From NCBI GenBank assembly GCA_905221605.1, contig CAJNDS010000040.1:164580-228579 (forward strand): a stretch of DNA of 64,000 bases. The letters run 5' to 3'. The position numbers were made by a program, and so were the translations under genes. Source of the stretch: Symbiodinium natans. Lineage: Eukaryota; Sar; Dinophyceae; Suessiales; Symbiodiniaceae. Shown here in pieces: positions 28,070-37,977 of this stretch (positions are counted from its first letter, which is position 1; the number at the start of each line of letters is the position of its first letter). The notes beneath the pieces were generated by a model that worked only from the letters and a program-made list of their open reading frames with translations, ran no database searches and was not told the DNA's origin.

Positions 28070-30245
28070 GGGGAGTTAAATAATTTAAACAATTTAAATA
28101 ATTTAAATGCCCGCCGGCGGGGTCGGGCCCCTGCCTCCCGGGAATTAAATAATTTAAATAATTCAAATACATGGGGCATAGAAATTATTTAAATTATTAA
28201 ATTATTTAAATTATTTAATTCACCGGCCCGAATTAAATAATTTAAAAATTTTAAATAATTTAAGTGCCCCAGGTATGTAAACTAGTCAAATCATTTAATT
28301 CCCGGGAGGCAGCGGCCCGGACCCCCCCCGGCGGGCATTTAAATTATTTAAATTTTAAATTATTTAAATTATGCAAATTATTTAAATTATTTACTTCCCC
28401 GGCCCGAATTAAATAATTTAAATAATTTAAATACCTGGGGCATTTACATGTTAAATGGGGGGTCCATTATTCGAATTATTTAATTCCTCGGCTCGTAATT
28501 TAGTATTGGGGGAAGGCCCGGGCTCGTAATTAAGTATTGGGGGGAGGCCCTGGCTCGTAATTTAGTATTGGGGGGAGGCCCGGGCTCGTGATTTAGTATT
28601 GGGGGGAGGCCCGGGTTCGTAATTTAGTATTGGGGGTGGTTCCGGGGAATTAAATGATTTTAATAATTCTAATTTAATTAATTTCAATAATTTACATGCC
28701 CCAGGGGGGGGTCCGGGCCCCCTGCCTCCCGGGAATTAAATACTTTAAATAATTTAATTACCTGGGGCATTTAGATGATTTAAATTATGTAAATTATTTA
28801 AATTGTTTAAATTATTTAAATTATTTAAATTATCTAATTCACCGGCCCGAATTAAATAATTTAAATTATTTAAGTAATTTAAATGCCCCAGGTATTTAAA
28901 TTATTTAAATTATTTAATTCCCGGGAGGCAGGGGCCCGGACCCCCCCCGGCGGGCATTTAAATTTTTTAAATTTTTTAATTTATTTAATTTATTTAAATT
29001 ATTTAAATTATTTAAATCATTTAAATTATTTAAATTATTTAAGTTATTTAAATTATTTAAATTATTTAAATTATTTAAATTATTTAAATTATTTAAATTA
29101 TTTAAATTATTTAAATTATTCAAATTATTTAACTTATTTAAATTATTTAAATTATTTAAATTATTTAAAGTATTTAATTCACCGGCCCGAATTAAATAAT
29201 TTAAATAATTCAAATACCTGGGGCATTTAAATTATTTAAATGAGGGGTCCATTATTTAAATTATTTAATTCATCGGCTCGTAATTTAGTATTGGGGGAAG
29301 GCCCGGGCTCGTAATTAAGTATTGGGGGGAGGCCCTGGCTCGTAATTTTGTATTGGGGGGGGGGGGGGGGCGGGCTCGTGGGGAATTAAATAATTTAAAT
29401 AATTTGAATAATTTAAATAATTTAATAATTTAAATAATTTACATAATTCAAATAATTTAAATAATTTAAATGCCCCAGGGGGGGCGTCCGGGCCCCCTGC
29501 CTCCCGGGAATTAAATTACTTAAATAATTTAAATACCTGGTGCATTTCAATTCTTTAAATTATTTAAATTATTTAATTCACCGGCCCGAATTGAATAATT
29601 TAAATAATTTATTAAAATAATTTAAATGCCCCAGGTATTTAAATTATTTAAATTATTTACTTCCCGGGAGGCAGGGGCCCGGACCCCCCCCCGGCGGGCA
29701 TTTAAACTATTTAAGTTATTTAAATTATTTACTTCCCCGGCCCAAATGAAATAATTTAAATAATTTAAATACCTGGGGCATTTAAATTATTTAAATGGGG
29801 GGTCCATTATTTAAATTATTTAATTCCTCGGCTCGTAATTTAGTATTGGGGGAAGGCCCGGGCTCGTAATTAAGTATTGGGGGGAGGCCCTGGCTCGTAA
29901 TTTAGTATTGGGGGGAGGCCCGGGCTCGTGATTTAGTATTGGGGGGAGGCCCGGGCTCGTAATTTAGCATTGGGGGTGGTTCCGGGGAATTAAATAATTT
30001 AAATAATTTAGATAATTTAAATATTTAAATTATTTAATTCCCGGGAGGCAGGGGCCCGGACCCCCCCCGGCGGGCATTTAAATTATTTAAATTATTTAAA
30101 TTATTTAAATTATTTAAATTATTTAAATTATTTAAATTATTTAAATTATTTAAATAATTTAAATTATTTAAATTATTTAAATTATTCCAATTATTTAAAT
30201 TGTTTAAATTATTTAAATTATTTCAATTATTTAATTTTTTTAAAT
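28070..30245. repeat. AT-rich higher-order repeat
   Basis: AATTATTTAA tracts alternate with fixed GC-rich cassettes: CCCGGGAGGCAGGGGCC (about 28302, 28919, 29663, 30040), GCCCGAATTAAATAATTT, and GCTCGTAATTTAGTATTGGG in runs (about 28490, 29275, 29827). Frames encoding Asn-Tyr-Leu or Asn-Leu-Asn repeats are artefacts. Confidence 0.85.
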
Positions 30246-30273
30246 TCTTGACCCCCCCAGCCCCCCAGAAACC

Positions 30274-30381
30274 CAAATAGGGTTTATTTGGAAGTTGGCT
30301 CTTGTAAGTAAGTATACGTTTTGGGGTCTGTTTTCCTCTTGTAAACACGACTCTCAGCTTCCAAATAAGCCCTATTTAAGC
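30274..30381. mobile_element. Foldback element at the right edge of the satellite block
   Basis: AAATAGGGTTTATTTGGAAG and CTTCCAAATAAGCCCTATTT pair around about 60 bp. A 20-bp G run follows at about 30390. Confidence 0.6.
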
Positions 30382-30438
30382 CGCACACGGGGGGGGGGGG
30401 GGGGGGGCTAGGGTGTTTAGGGGAGTTTTTTTTTTTCT

Positions 30439-30520
30439 GAGGTCGACACGACCAACGAGACCCTGGGCCCGGGGCACTCGAGGCTTTGGCTTCTTTTTGA
30501 GGGCTTTTCGGGCTTGGGGT
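30439..30520 (+). CDS. Putative coding exon
   Basis: After a T-rich tract the island reads EVDTTNETLGPGHSRL and WLLFEGFSG into the TTTAGGG array. No clear AG precedes the first codon besides TCTGAG. Product unknown. Confidence 0.35.
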
Positions 30521-30648
30521 TTAGGGTTTAGGGTTAGGGTTTAGGGATTAGGGTTTAGGGGTTAGGGTTTAGGGGTTAGGGTTAAGGGTTTAGGGTTTAG
30601 GGTTTAGGGTTTAGGGTTTAGGGTTTAGGGTTTAGGGTTTAGGGTTTA
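30517..30648. repeat. TTTAGGG array
   Basis: Heptamers and GGTTAGG variants; ends TTTAG|GGAAGCTGAGG. Confidence 0.9.
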
Positions 30649-30722
30649 GGGAAGCTGAGGAGTTGGAAACCCGAGGCACGCCCTCAAACCCTGGAACTTC
30701 AACTCTTAGACCCCTGAATGCC
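30649..30722 (+). CDS. Putative coding exon with repeat-supplied acceptor
   Basis: Directly after TTTAG the frame reads EAEELETRGTPSNPGT and STLRPLNAP. Product unknown. Confidence 0.35.
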
Positions 30723-31202
30723 CCAAACCCCTAAACTCTTAAACCCTAACCCGCTGGGCTTAGGATGGAAGCTTTGAGAGGCTGGGGACCCCTAGCGTGG
30801 TTTCGGGTTTTAGGGATTTAGGGCTTTAGGGTTTCGGGTTTAGTGTTTACGGCCCCACTTCCAGTGCGACGTCGAGGGCAACGCAGACACAGACACAGAC
30901 ACATATACAGACACAGACAAAGACACAGACACAGACACATATACAGACACAGACATTCGCACACCCACCCACACACACACTCACACACACAATCACCCTG
31001 CGTTGTGGTGTGTGCGGAACATTTGAGAACTGAGCCCCCATCCTCCAACCCTCAATTGCGAGCTCCACCTGCTAGATGTCCCCCCCGAGGGTTTTCGAAG
31101 CGGTCTTGGGGCTGAAGTCTGGAGTTGCTAGTTTCGGTTGGAGAGCCCTGTTCTTCAAATTCCGGTCTTTTGGATTCCTGGGCAGTTATGAGTCATTCTA
31201 GG
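30723..31202. other. ACAGAC/ACATAT microsatellite and unassigned island
   Basis: 30885-30985 is a hexanucleotide-type repeat (ACACAGACACAGACACATATACAG) ending in CACACA. It produces His/Arg and Cys/Val frames on both strands that are not genes. 30990-31200 is unassigned. Confidence 0.6.
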
Positions 31203-31286
31203 ATTGCACGAATAGGGCGAAGCGCCGCCGCCGGAAGTTGCTATCGGGCTGGACTGTCCCGCAGCCCCAGCTACCTGTCAGCCTAA
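31203..31286 (+). CDS. Putative terminal exon
   Basis: Reads IARIGRSAAAGSCYRA, GLSRSPSYLSA and TAA at 31284-31286. The acceptor is not obvious (ATTCTAG lies before it). Confidence 0.4.
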   Translation: MARIGRSAAAGSCYRAGLSRSPSYLSA

Positions 31287-31391
31287 ACAGGGTTTAGGGT
31301 TTAGGGTCTAGGGTTTAGGGTTAAGGGTTTAGGGTTACGCTGCCAGGCATACTGAGCTGTGACTTGGCCCCGCGCCAGCTTGTGCTTACAG

Positions 31392-31515
31392 CATCTACCA
31401 GAGGCTGCCAAAGGGTGTGACCACGATTGTGTCGCTGGTACGAGCCATGCGTGGGTTTTTGGGCCGTCGTGCAGTCCCAGCTGAATCTTACATGACGCCT
31501 TACATCGCCAAATGA
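31392..31515 (+). CDS. Putative terminal exon
   Basis: The acceptor CGCCAGCTTGTGCTTACAG opens IYQRLPKGVTTIVSLV, RAMRGFLGRRAVPAES, then YMTPYIAK and TGA at 31513-31515. It is among the clearest exons. Ion-channel-like or enzyme helices are possible, but I cannot assign a family. The 125-codon opposing frame is a shadow. Confidence 0.6.
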
Positions 31516-31971
31516 ATACCCTATGAAGTTTCTTGAGGGCCTTGAATCTCAGCCTGCAGGGTTTAGGCATGTTGGGAAGTGCCACAGCGGCGTTGAGGGG
31601 AGTTGGCCTTTCTTTGTCTCGCGCAGCCCTTTGTAGCAGTCCATTCATCCACCTACCATGTATCCACCTTTCCATCAATCCAGCGAGCTGATGATGACTT
31701 GTCGGGCCTCTCGCTGGTCTCCCTCTCCCTCTCTGTCAACTTATCCTCTGTCACTTTCCCTCTCTCTCGGGTTGGGAAGGCAGAGACGCGTCCCCGAACC
31801 CGAAACCTTGTAGGGTAGTGGGGTTTAGCTTGTAGGGTTTACCCTCAACCCTAAGCCCGAAACTTTCGGGTTATGGGGTTCCGGGCTATTGTGGAGAAGC
31901 GACAGAAGACTCCGACGCGATCCAGTGTAGCGCTCGAAGTGACGTTGCTTGGAGTGCAGTGAGGAGGAATC
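31516..31971. other. Unassigned island
   Basis: A strong acceptor (CCTTTCTTTGTCTCGCGCAG) at about 31628 is followed by an open stretch (SSPFIHLPCIHLSINP). CT-rich and TTTAGGG-variant sequence follows. Coding status unresolved. Confidence 0.4.
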
Positions 31972-32352
31972 GTGTGCGTGATTGAGGGAGGATCACTTCG
32001 GGTCATCCTTTTAACCAAATCCGGAGCACCGGATGATTCGATCACTTGTCATCTGAATGTGATCGGGACAGAAAGGTCTGAGGTGTCACACCAGGGTGCT
32101 TCTGCCCGCCTCCTATCTCGGCTCGCGCCGCAGCAGCAGGGAAGCATGTTATGGGTCGTAGACTTCAAGCCCCAAACCCCAAACCCTTCTAGCTTAAGAT
32201 ATCTCAATTCACCCTATACTTCCAGAGAAGTCAAGGAACATCTTCGGATGTACGCAGAAGTCGTCCTTTCACGTTTCTTGAGGAGACGTGGATCGGAGCC
32301 AGGCCTGAATGAGTGTGGAGATGGGTTTCGCGAGAGAATGCGCTGGCGGTAA
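31972..32352 (+). CDS. Putative coding region, unknown protein
   Basis: A 126-codon + frame: IEGGSLRVILLTKSGA, PDDSITCHLNVIGTER, ARLLSRLAPQQQGSML, a short repeat-derived proline run, then REVKEHLRMYAEVVLS, RFLRRRGSEPGLNECG and a stop at 32350-32352. The middle repeat-like piece (32165-32190) may be intronic, making two exons. Protein-like; not recognised. Confidence 0.5.
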   Translation: MCVIEGGSLRVILLTKSGAPDDSITCHLNVIGTERSEVSHQGASARLLSRLAPQQQGSMLWVVDFKPQTPNPSSLRYLNSPYTSREVKEHLRMYAEVVLSRFLRRRGSEPGLNECGDGFRERMRWR

Positions 32353-32494
32353 GGAGCAAGATGTTGCACAGCTCGTAGCTTGCCACAACCAAGTCAAAAC
32401 CCTAAACCCTAAACCCCAAACCCTAAACCCTAAACCCTAAAACCCTAAAACCCTAAAACCCTAAAACCCAGAACAGCACACACAGAAACAAAAG

Positions 32495-32555
32495 TTGCTT
32501 CGCGCACGAAGCTGCGAGAGGGCTTGCGAGCCAGATGCCGCCGTCAGTGCTGGAG
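32495..32555 (+). CDS. Putative coding exon
   Basis: After ACAAAAG it reads CFAHEAARGLASQMPP and SVLE to CTGGAG|GTCGCC. An overlapping 77-codon frame is open but less convincing. Confidence 0.4.
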
Positions 32556-32862
32556 GTCGCCCGGATATTTTGTATCCGGTCTTCATTGTAGGAGCCCCCC
32601 TTAAGCAGAGTACCCCCCCTATGTTAGGAAGCCGTGAGTGGGGGCAAGTTCCAGCGATTCCTGGGGCGAATGTCATGCTTCTGGTTCTAAGGGTTGAGGG
32701 TTTAGGGTTCACTTGGTTTCCGCTTTGACCTCCATGTGTGGGTTCACTTCTAAGAAAGGGTTCCCTGATAATTGGCCTTGTCACCGTTCACGGCATGCGA
32801 TGCTTGCGCTCCCTTCCCTTTCCCTGCCTTCCCTCCTACCCTTCCTTCACTCCTTCCCCAAG

Positions 32863-32940
32863 GCCTGCACCCCCACACCCAAAAAGTCAATGCAGAACGA
32901 TGCTCATGTGCTGTTGCCCGAACGTAGGTTCCATGTTTGA
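32863..32940 (+). CDS. Putative terminal exon
   Basis: The longest pyrimidine tract in the window (about 50 bp, ending CTCCTTCCCCAAG) precedes ACTPTPKKSMQNDAHV, LLPERRFHV and TGA at 32938-32940. Confidence 0.5.
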   Translation, partial: ACTPTPKKSMQNDAHVLLPERRFHV

Positions 32941-33029
32941 TGTCAAGGTCGTCATCTTAAGTGTTGCACGGGGCTCTCCAAGAAGAATCTGAGGTTCGGA
33001 GTTGTGGCTTATGCTGGTAGTGTTTCCAG

Positions 33030-33104
33030 GAGATGGAGCGTTTGTGCAGCCCGGGCTACGGCATGTTCATCGCCAGGACTGGCCCCCAGCTTTTTAGGGA
33101 TTGA
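33030..33104 (+). CDS. Putative terminal exon
   Basis: The acceptor TAGTGTTTCCAG opens EMERLCSPGYGMFIAR, TGPQLFRD and TGA at 33102-33104. Product unknown. Confidence 0.5.
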   Translation, partial: EMERLCSPGYGMFIARTGPQLFRD

Positions 33105-33156
33105 GGGCGGGGATGCCCTGCCACAATCCTCCCGTTAAGAGTTTGGAGGGTTTGGA

Positions 33157-33243
33157 ATGAGCTGTCCATCTCAGAACTTTGACCCCCGCTACCAGGTTCC
33201 CAAACAACGCTGGGCCCTCAGCATCACCCTCCACAGATTGCCC
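33157..33243 (+). CDS. Possible exon truncated by the duplicated element
   Basis: ATG-started frame MSCPSQNFDPRYQVPK then QRWALSITLHRLPK, running straight into the left boundary of the duplicated GC-rich element. A donor-like CCAG|GTTCCC occurs inside. Confidence 0.35.
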
Positions 33244-34044
33244 AAACTAAGTGAGGGGTCGCTTCCGTCGAGCGACAGACCCCGAACGCTCGGCCGAGGG
33301 CCTTACAGCCCGAGCGCCCAAGCGAAAAGAGAAACGGAAAGGTGAGGGTTAAGCCTCACCGTCTGTCCTGGACAGGCCAACGGACAACGTCAGTACTCGG
33401 CTAAGGGATGGCCGGCACCCAGACCTTTAGCGTAGCTAAGTAAAACCCCAAATTCGACGTTTTGGGTTCAGGGTTTGCACAGTTTCCTGATTTTTTTGGC
33501 TCGACAACCCCAATTCAGAGGATCGAGAGCCCCCGGGCCTACTGTAGGGTGTCCCCCCCGGCCTGGCTGCAGGTGCCAAGCCTTGTATTTGGAGGCTTGC
33601 CCGAATGCCCCAGAGCCCGGGCCCCCGAGCCTGGGGGCTGAGGTTCGGGCTTTGAAATCCCAACCCTGCAAAAGGGGTTTACGGGCCCTGGAAAAGGGCC
33701 TTAAACCCTAACACCAAGGGGCCGCCCCAACAAGGGCCTGCGAAGTGCCGAAGGCCCGAAAAGGGCCGAGGCTACCCCGAACCCCAACTTAAACCCTAGC
33801 CCTGCAACTTCAAAAGTGGAAATACTCATTGGTGAGAAAAAAACTGACCTTCAAATGAATACAGGGCCTCTACGGGCCCTGACACGCCGAAGGTCCGGAA
33901 AGGGCCGAGGCTACCCCCGACTCCAGCTGAAACCCCAACTCCGCAACTTTAAAGAAACAAACATCGGTGCACAAGAAAAAAATCAATAAACCCCAAACCC
34001 TAATAGAGTATAGTTTGGGTGGCCGGGGTGGGTTGCTGACACAC
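33244..34044. mobile_element. Duplicated GC-rich element, short copy
   Basis: Same start (AACTAAGTG) and end (TGACACACC, then CCCTAAA) as 3163-4632 but lacking the internal tandem motif block. The 5' hairpins are conserved almost base for base. After CTGTCCT an insertion (GGACAGGCCAAC) keeps the GTCC/GGAC pairing. Confidence 0.6.
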
Positions 34045-34173
34045 CCTAAACCCTAAACGCTAAACCCAAAACCCGTAAGCCTAAGGCCTACGGCCTAAAC
34101 CCTAAGCCCTAAGCCCTAAACCCTAAACCCCAAACCCTCAACCCTAAACCCTAAAGCCCAAAAGCCCTCGCAG
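34045..34173. repeat. CCCTAAA and CCCTAAG variants
   Basis: Short degenerate array with a GCCTAAGGCCTACGGCC palindrome at its left. Confidence 0.7.
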
Positions 34174-34265
34174 CGCCCTGGGGGTGTGGGACCAGGCGCC
34201 GGAAGAGCTTGGCGGAGGCAGGTCGCCGGCGCAGAAACCCAATACCAATCTCATGCTATTGATGG
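34174..34265 (+). CDS. Putative coding exon
   Basis: After AGCCCTCGCAG the frame reads ALGVWDQAPEELGGGR, SPAQKPNTNLMLLM and ends at GATGG|GTTTAGGG, a GT from the array. Possibly the first exon of the HMG-box-like gene downstream, but not shown. Confidence 0.45.
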
Positions 34266-34364
34266 GTTTAGGGTTTAGGGTTTAGGGTTTAGGGTTTAGG
34301 GCTTAGGGCTTAGGGCTTAGGGCTTAGGGTTTGAAAGCCGAAACCCTAAACCTGACCTATATAG

Positions 34365-34500
34365 TTGCGACAACGTGCCGCAGTATGCTCAGCAACCATC
34401 CCAAGACCATGTAGGCATGTTTGGTTTCTGTTCATGTACAGGTGGCAAACAGCACAATAAACCTCTATATGCCATGCACCGAGTCGGCAAAAACCTTTGA
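34365..34500 (+). CDS. Putative terminal exon
   Basis: Acceptor CCTATATAG; frame CDNVPQYAQQPSQDHV, GMFGFCSCTGGKQHNK, PLYAMHRVGKNL and TGA at 34498-34500. Codon-level composition is convincing. The opposing frames of 68-78 codons are shadows. Function unknown. Confidence 0.55.
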
Positions 34501-34625
34501 CATGCACTTCTTCTCGTTGAGCCCTGAATTCTAAACCCGTACGGGGCCACAAAAAACCCCACAGCCCTTTGGTAAAGAAAGGGTCTCGACGAGCAGTTGA
34601 GATTTGCCTTGAACTCTAAATCCAA

Positions 34626-34942
34626 GAGCCTGAACCCTGAACCCCAGGTCCTGCGCCCTGAGCCCTAGACAATTGAGTCCCAGACCCGCAACCCTAAACC
34701 CGAACCCCTCACCCCTAAACCCTAACCCCCAAGCCCTAAACCCGAAACCCTAAATCCTAAACCCTGAACCCTAAACCCTAGCCCTAAATCCTACAAACCC
34801 TACACCCCAAACCCTAAACCCTAAACCCTAAACCCTAAACCCTAAACCCTAAACCCTAAACCCTAAACCCTAAACCCTAAACCCTAAACCCGAAATCCTA
34901 AACCCGGAGCCCTAAACCTAAACCCCAATCTCGCTGCACCAG
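34626..34942. repeat. Degenerate and perfect CCCTAAA array
   Basis: Perfect heptamers at about 34798-34890, with CCCGAAA, CCCTGAA and CCCTAGC variants around them. Confidence 0.9.
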
Positions 34943-35340
34943 GCGGGCATGAACAAGACAGCTGCGGAGCTGCGGGCTGCCAGGGCGCCAAGCGGGGTTT
35001 AGGGTTTAGGGTTTAGGGTTTAGAGTTTAGGGTTTAGGGTTTAGGGTTTAGGGTTTAGGGTTTGGGGTTTAGGGGGGGGGGTTGAGGAGGCGTTTGGTTC
35101 GGAGCAGCCCCTATTCGTATCCTAAACCTTGGAACCTTAAAACCCTAGGCCCTAAGCCCTAAGCCCCAACCCCTAAACTATGCCTCCCGCAGGTCTTCTT
35201 AAACCAGGAAAGCAAGTGGCAGAAATACACCCAGGTTGCAGAAGCTTTTACCCTAAACCCTAAACTGCAAAGGAGTGGCAGTCGCTGAGTGCTGAGAAGC
35301 GAGCAGAGCTGGAGAGTGCCTCCGACAGCGACTCGCAGAG
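34943..35340 (+). CDS. HMG-box-like protein exons, interrupted by telomere-like DNA
   Basis: 34943-34996 (AGMNKTAAELRAARAP then SG) ends phase 0 at GGG|GTTTAGGG. 35193-35249, after TGCCTCCCGCAG, continues VFLNQESKWQKYTQVA and EAF. From 35267 a third segment reads AKEWQSLSAEKRAELE and SASDSDSQ. Read together, the last two segments resemble helices II-III of an HMG box (K-E-W-x-x-L-S-x-E-K). A 17-nt telomere-like string (35250-35266) separates them and shifts the frame unless removed. HMG-box proteins bind DNA or chromatin. The family call is tentative. Confidence 0.45.
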
Positions 35341-35345
35341 GCCTC

Positions 35346-36145
35346 TCCCTCCCTTGTTTCTTTTTGTTGTTCTTATTTTTATTTATTTATTTTTTTTTTT
35401 TGGGGGGGGGGGGGTGGGGGGGTAGGGGTTAGGGTTTAGGGGGTTTAGGGGCTCTTGTGGCTTTAGGGTGTTTGGGGTTTGGGACTTTCAGGTTCAGGAT
35501 TTTGGTTGGGACTTTAGTAGGCTATACCCTGTTATAGCCATAGTTATCCCATGAACCTCCAAGTAGGGCTTCTGACCCTAGACCCTGAACCCTAAACCCT
35601 AAACCGTATGGATCTCCCAAGCAGTGTTTAAGGTTTCAACGCGTTTCCTCGAGGTTTCGGGGCTTTTTGGGGGCTTTAGTTGTTTTTTTGGGCGGGGGTG
35701 GTGCGTGGGGAGGGGCGGTGGGGGAGGGGCTGGGGACCCTCAATCCGATGGGTAGCCCATTTCTGATGTAGGGTTTAGGGTTTAGTGTTTTATTTGCTGT
35801 TTTGTTCTCGCGCCGCCCTCAGAAATTATTAGAACCAATGCAATCCACAAGGACTCAAGCAGCCAAGTCCATGGAAAGGGGGGCTTAGGTTTTTTTGGTG
35901 TCTTTACAGGATTTTTATATGTTCTATGCCGTCTAGACCTTCAACGAAGCCCTAGAGCCCCACCTGAACCCCCTGAGCCCTAAAAACCCTCAACCCTGAT
36001 AACCTAGACCTTGAAATCCTAAACCCCGGGCTAAACCCTGTAGACCCTAGAACCCCCAAAACCCAAAGCCCAAAACCCAAAGCCCAAAACCCAAAGCCCT
36101 AAACCCTAAACCCTAAACCCTAAGCCCTAAACCCTAAACTCTCAG
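35346..36145. other. Poly-T/poly-G tract and degenerate islands
   Basis: A T-rich then G-rich homopolymer stretch at 35360-35425. A CATGAACCTCCAAG-family end at 35550-35563. Degenerate TTTAGGG and CCCAAAGCC repeats. No gene supported. Confidence 0.5.
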
Positions 36146-36191
36146 GAGCCGCTCCGCGGCCGACGTGCTTCAGACGTTTCGGCAGCAGAAG
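36146..36191 (+). CDS. Putative small exon
   Basis: Acceptor AAACTCTCAG and donor CAGAAG|GTGACC bound a 46-nt island reading SRSAADVLQTFRQQK. It may belong to the gene beginning at 34943; phases are not resolved. Confidence 0.45.
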
Positions 36192-36507
36192 GTGACCCAG
36201 GAGCCCCCCCGCAGAATTTTGGTTTTGGGTTCAAGGTACCTTTTTGGGGGAGTTTAGGGTTTAGGGTATAGGGTTTAGGGTGTAGGGTGTAGGGTTTCGG
36301 CGGTTCGGGTTTAGGGTTTAGGACCCAGGGTTCGTTTAAGGTTTAGGGTACAGGGGTTTTACAGGTTTAAAGGGGTGTCACAGGCGTCCGGATTGAGGGA
36401 CGCAGGTTCGGAGTTTCGGGTCTCGGATTTAAGGTGTCCAGGGTGTTATGGGGTTTACAGGGGCTTTGTGGAGGTTAAGGGGTATGGGGGGCCTGAGGGT
36501 TTGCTTC

Positions 36508-37190
36508 TTAGAAGAAAGAAGAAAGAAGAAAGAAGAAAGAAGAAAGAAGAAAGAAGAAAGAAGAAAGAAGAAAGAAGAAAGAAGAAAGAAGAAAGAAGAA
36601 AGAAGAAAGAAGACAGAAGAAAGAAGAAAGAAGAAAGAAGAAAGAAGAAAGAAGAAAGAAGAAAGAAGAAAGAAGAAAGAAGAAAGAAGAAAGAAGAAAG
36701 AAGAAAGAAGAAAGAAGAAAGAAGAAAGAAGAAAGAAGAAAGAAGAAAGAAGAAAGAAGAAAGAAGAAAGAATAAAGAAGAAAGAAGAAAGAAGAAAGAA
36801 GAAAGAAGAACGAAGAAAGAAGAAAGAGGAGAGAAGAAAGAAGAAAGAAGAAAGAAGAAAGAAGAAAGAAGAAAGAAGAAAGAAGAAAGAAGAAAGAAGA
36901 AAGAAGAAAGAAGAAAGAAGAAATAAGAAAGAAGAAAGAAGAAAGAAGAAAGAAGAAAGAAGAAATAATAAAGCAGAAAGAAGAAAGAAGACAGAAGAAA
37001 GAAGAAAGAAGAAATAAGAAAGAAGAAAGAAGAAAGAAGAAAGAAGAAAGAAGAAAGAAGAAATAATAAAGAAGAACGAAGAACGAAGAAAGAATAACGA
37101 AGACAGAAGAAAGAAGAAAGAAGAAAGAAGAAAGAAAAAAGAAGAAAGAACATAGAAGAAAGAAGAAAGAAGAAAGAAGAAGAAGAAGAA
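36508..37190. repeat. Heptanucleotide microsatellite (GAAGAAA)n
   Basis: Almost 100 copies over about 680 bp, degrading at the right into GAA/AATAAG triplets. It keeps frames of 180-300 codons open on both strands (Lys/Glu/Arg and Phe/Leu/Ser), which are artefacts. Confidence 0.95.
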
Positions 37191-37684
37191 GAAGAAGAAT
37201 AAGAATAAGACGAGAAGAAGAAGAAGAAGAATAAGAAGAAAGAGAAATAGAAGAGAACTAGAAAAATCAGAATAGAAGAATAAGAAGAAGAAGATAGAAG
37301 AATAAAACAAACAAACAAACAAAACTTGTTCTAATTATTATTAAGGCCCCTATATTAACCCGCTCTCCAACCTGAACCCCTGCTTCCCCTGCAAAGCCAA
37401 TCCCTTCGTGCTATCAGGTTTTTGGGTTTTGGTTAAGGCTCGAGGGTTTAAAAAAACAAACAGGGGTTTAGGGTCTTAGGGTTTCGGGTTTCGCCCTAAA
37501 CCCTAAACCCCAAACCAAAACCCAAAACCCTAACCCAAAACCCAAAACCCCAAAACCCCAAACCCAAAAACCCCTAAACCCTAAAACCCTAAACCCCCAA
37601 ACCCTAAACCCTAACCCTAACCCCAAACCCTAAATCCCCGAGACCGGGACGTGAGACCTGTGAGGAGCAGCGCTCCCCGCCCAG
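37191..37684. other. A-rich edge, palindromic-family fragment, CCCTAAA variants
   Basis: 37325-37360 (TTCTAATTATTATTAAGGCCCC) matches the dispersed family near 50920. CCCTAAA/CCCAAAAC variants run to about 37640. Confidence 0.5.
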
Positions 37685-37750
37685 TCCGAGTCGCGCCCCT
37701 CTCTGCACATTGACTTCGCAGCCCTGCCTTCTCGGAGTTCAGGGAGCTAG
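37685..37750 (+). CDS. Putative terminal exon
   Basis: Acceptor CGCTCCCCGCCCAG; frame SESRPSLHIDFAALPS, RSSGS and TAG at 37748-37750. Confidence 0.45.
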   Translation, partial: SESRPSLHIDFAALPSRSSGS

Positions 37751-37977
37751 GTTTTAGGTTTAGGTTTTAGGTTTAGGGGGGTAAAAGGGCTTTGGGGCTT
37801 CAGGGTCTATTCCAACAAATTTTATGTGTGTACGCGTTTGCCCTGACGTTCCACACCCCGAGGCCCTCCTAAACCCTAAGCCCTAAACCCTAAACCCTAA
37901 CCCCCACCCCAAACCCCAACCCTAACCCTAAACCCCCAAACCCTAAACCCTAACCCTAAGGTTGCCAATGGTGGTAG

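Larger units (their letters stand above)
24433..30381. other. Composite satellite block with 39-bp terminal inverted repeats
   Basis: Left end 24433-24471 and right end 30343-30381 are inverted copies matching at 37 of 39 positions (motif TTTGGAAGCTGAGAGTCG). Between them no telomere-like heptamer array occurs, unlike every other 2-kb stretch here. The block holds GA-rich, 66-bp, 99-bp and AT-rich repeats. The right end is itself a foldback (30274-30381), so the two ends may instead be a whole and a partial copy of a small MITE. Confidence 0.55.

Noticed and set aside
28883-29230. Asn-Tyr-Leu and Asn-Leu-Asn repeat proteins
   Set aside because: Translation of AATTATTTAA satellite; no non-repeat residues.
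30843-31115. His/Arg-rich 90-codon frame and Cys/Val frames
   Set aside because: ACAGAC/ACACAC microsatellite translation.
36429-37322. Frames of 180-300 codons of Lys/Glu/Arg or Phe/Leu/Ser repeats on both strands
   Set aside because: They arise from the 7-bp GAAGAAA microsatellite, which lacks stops in several frames.
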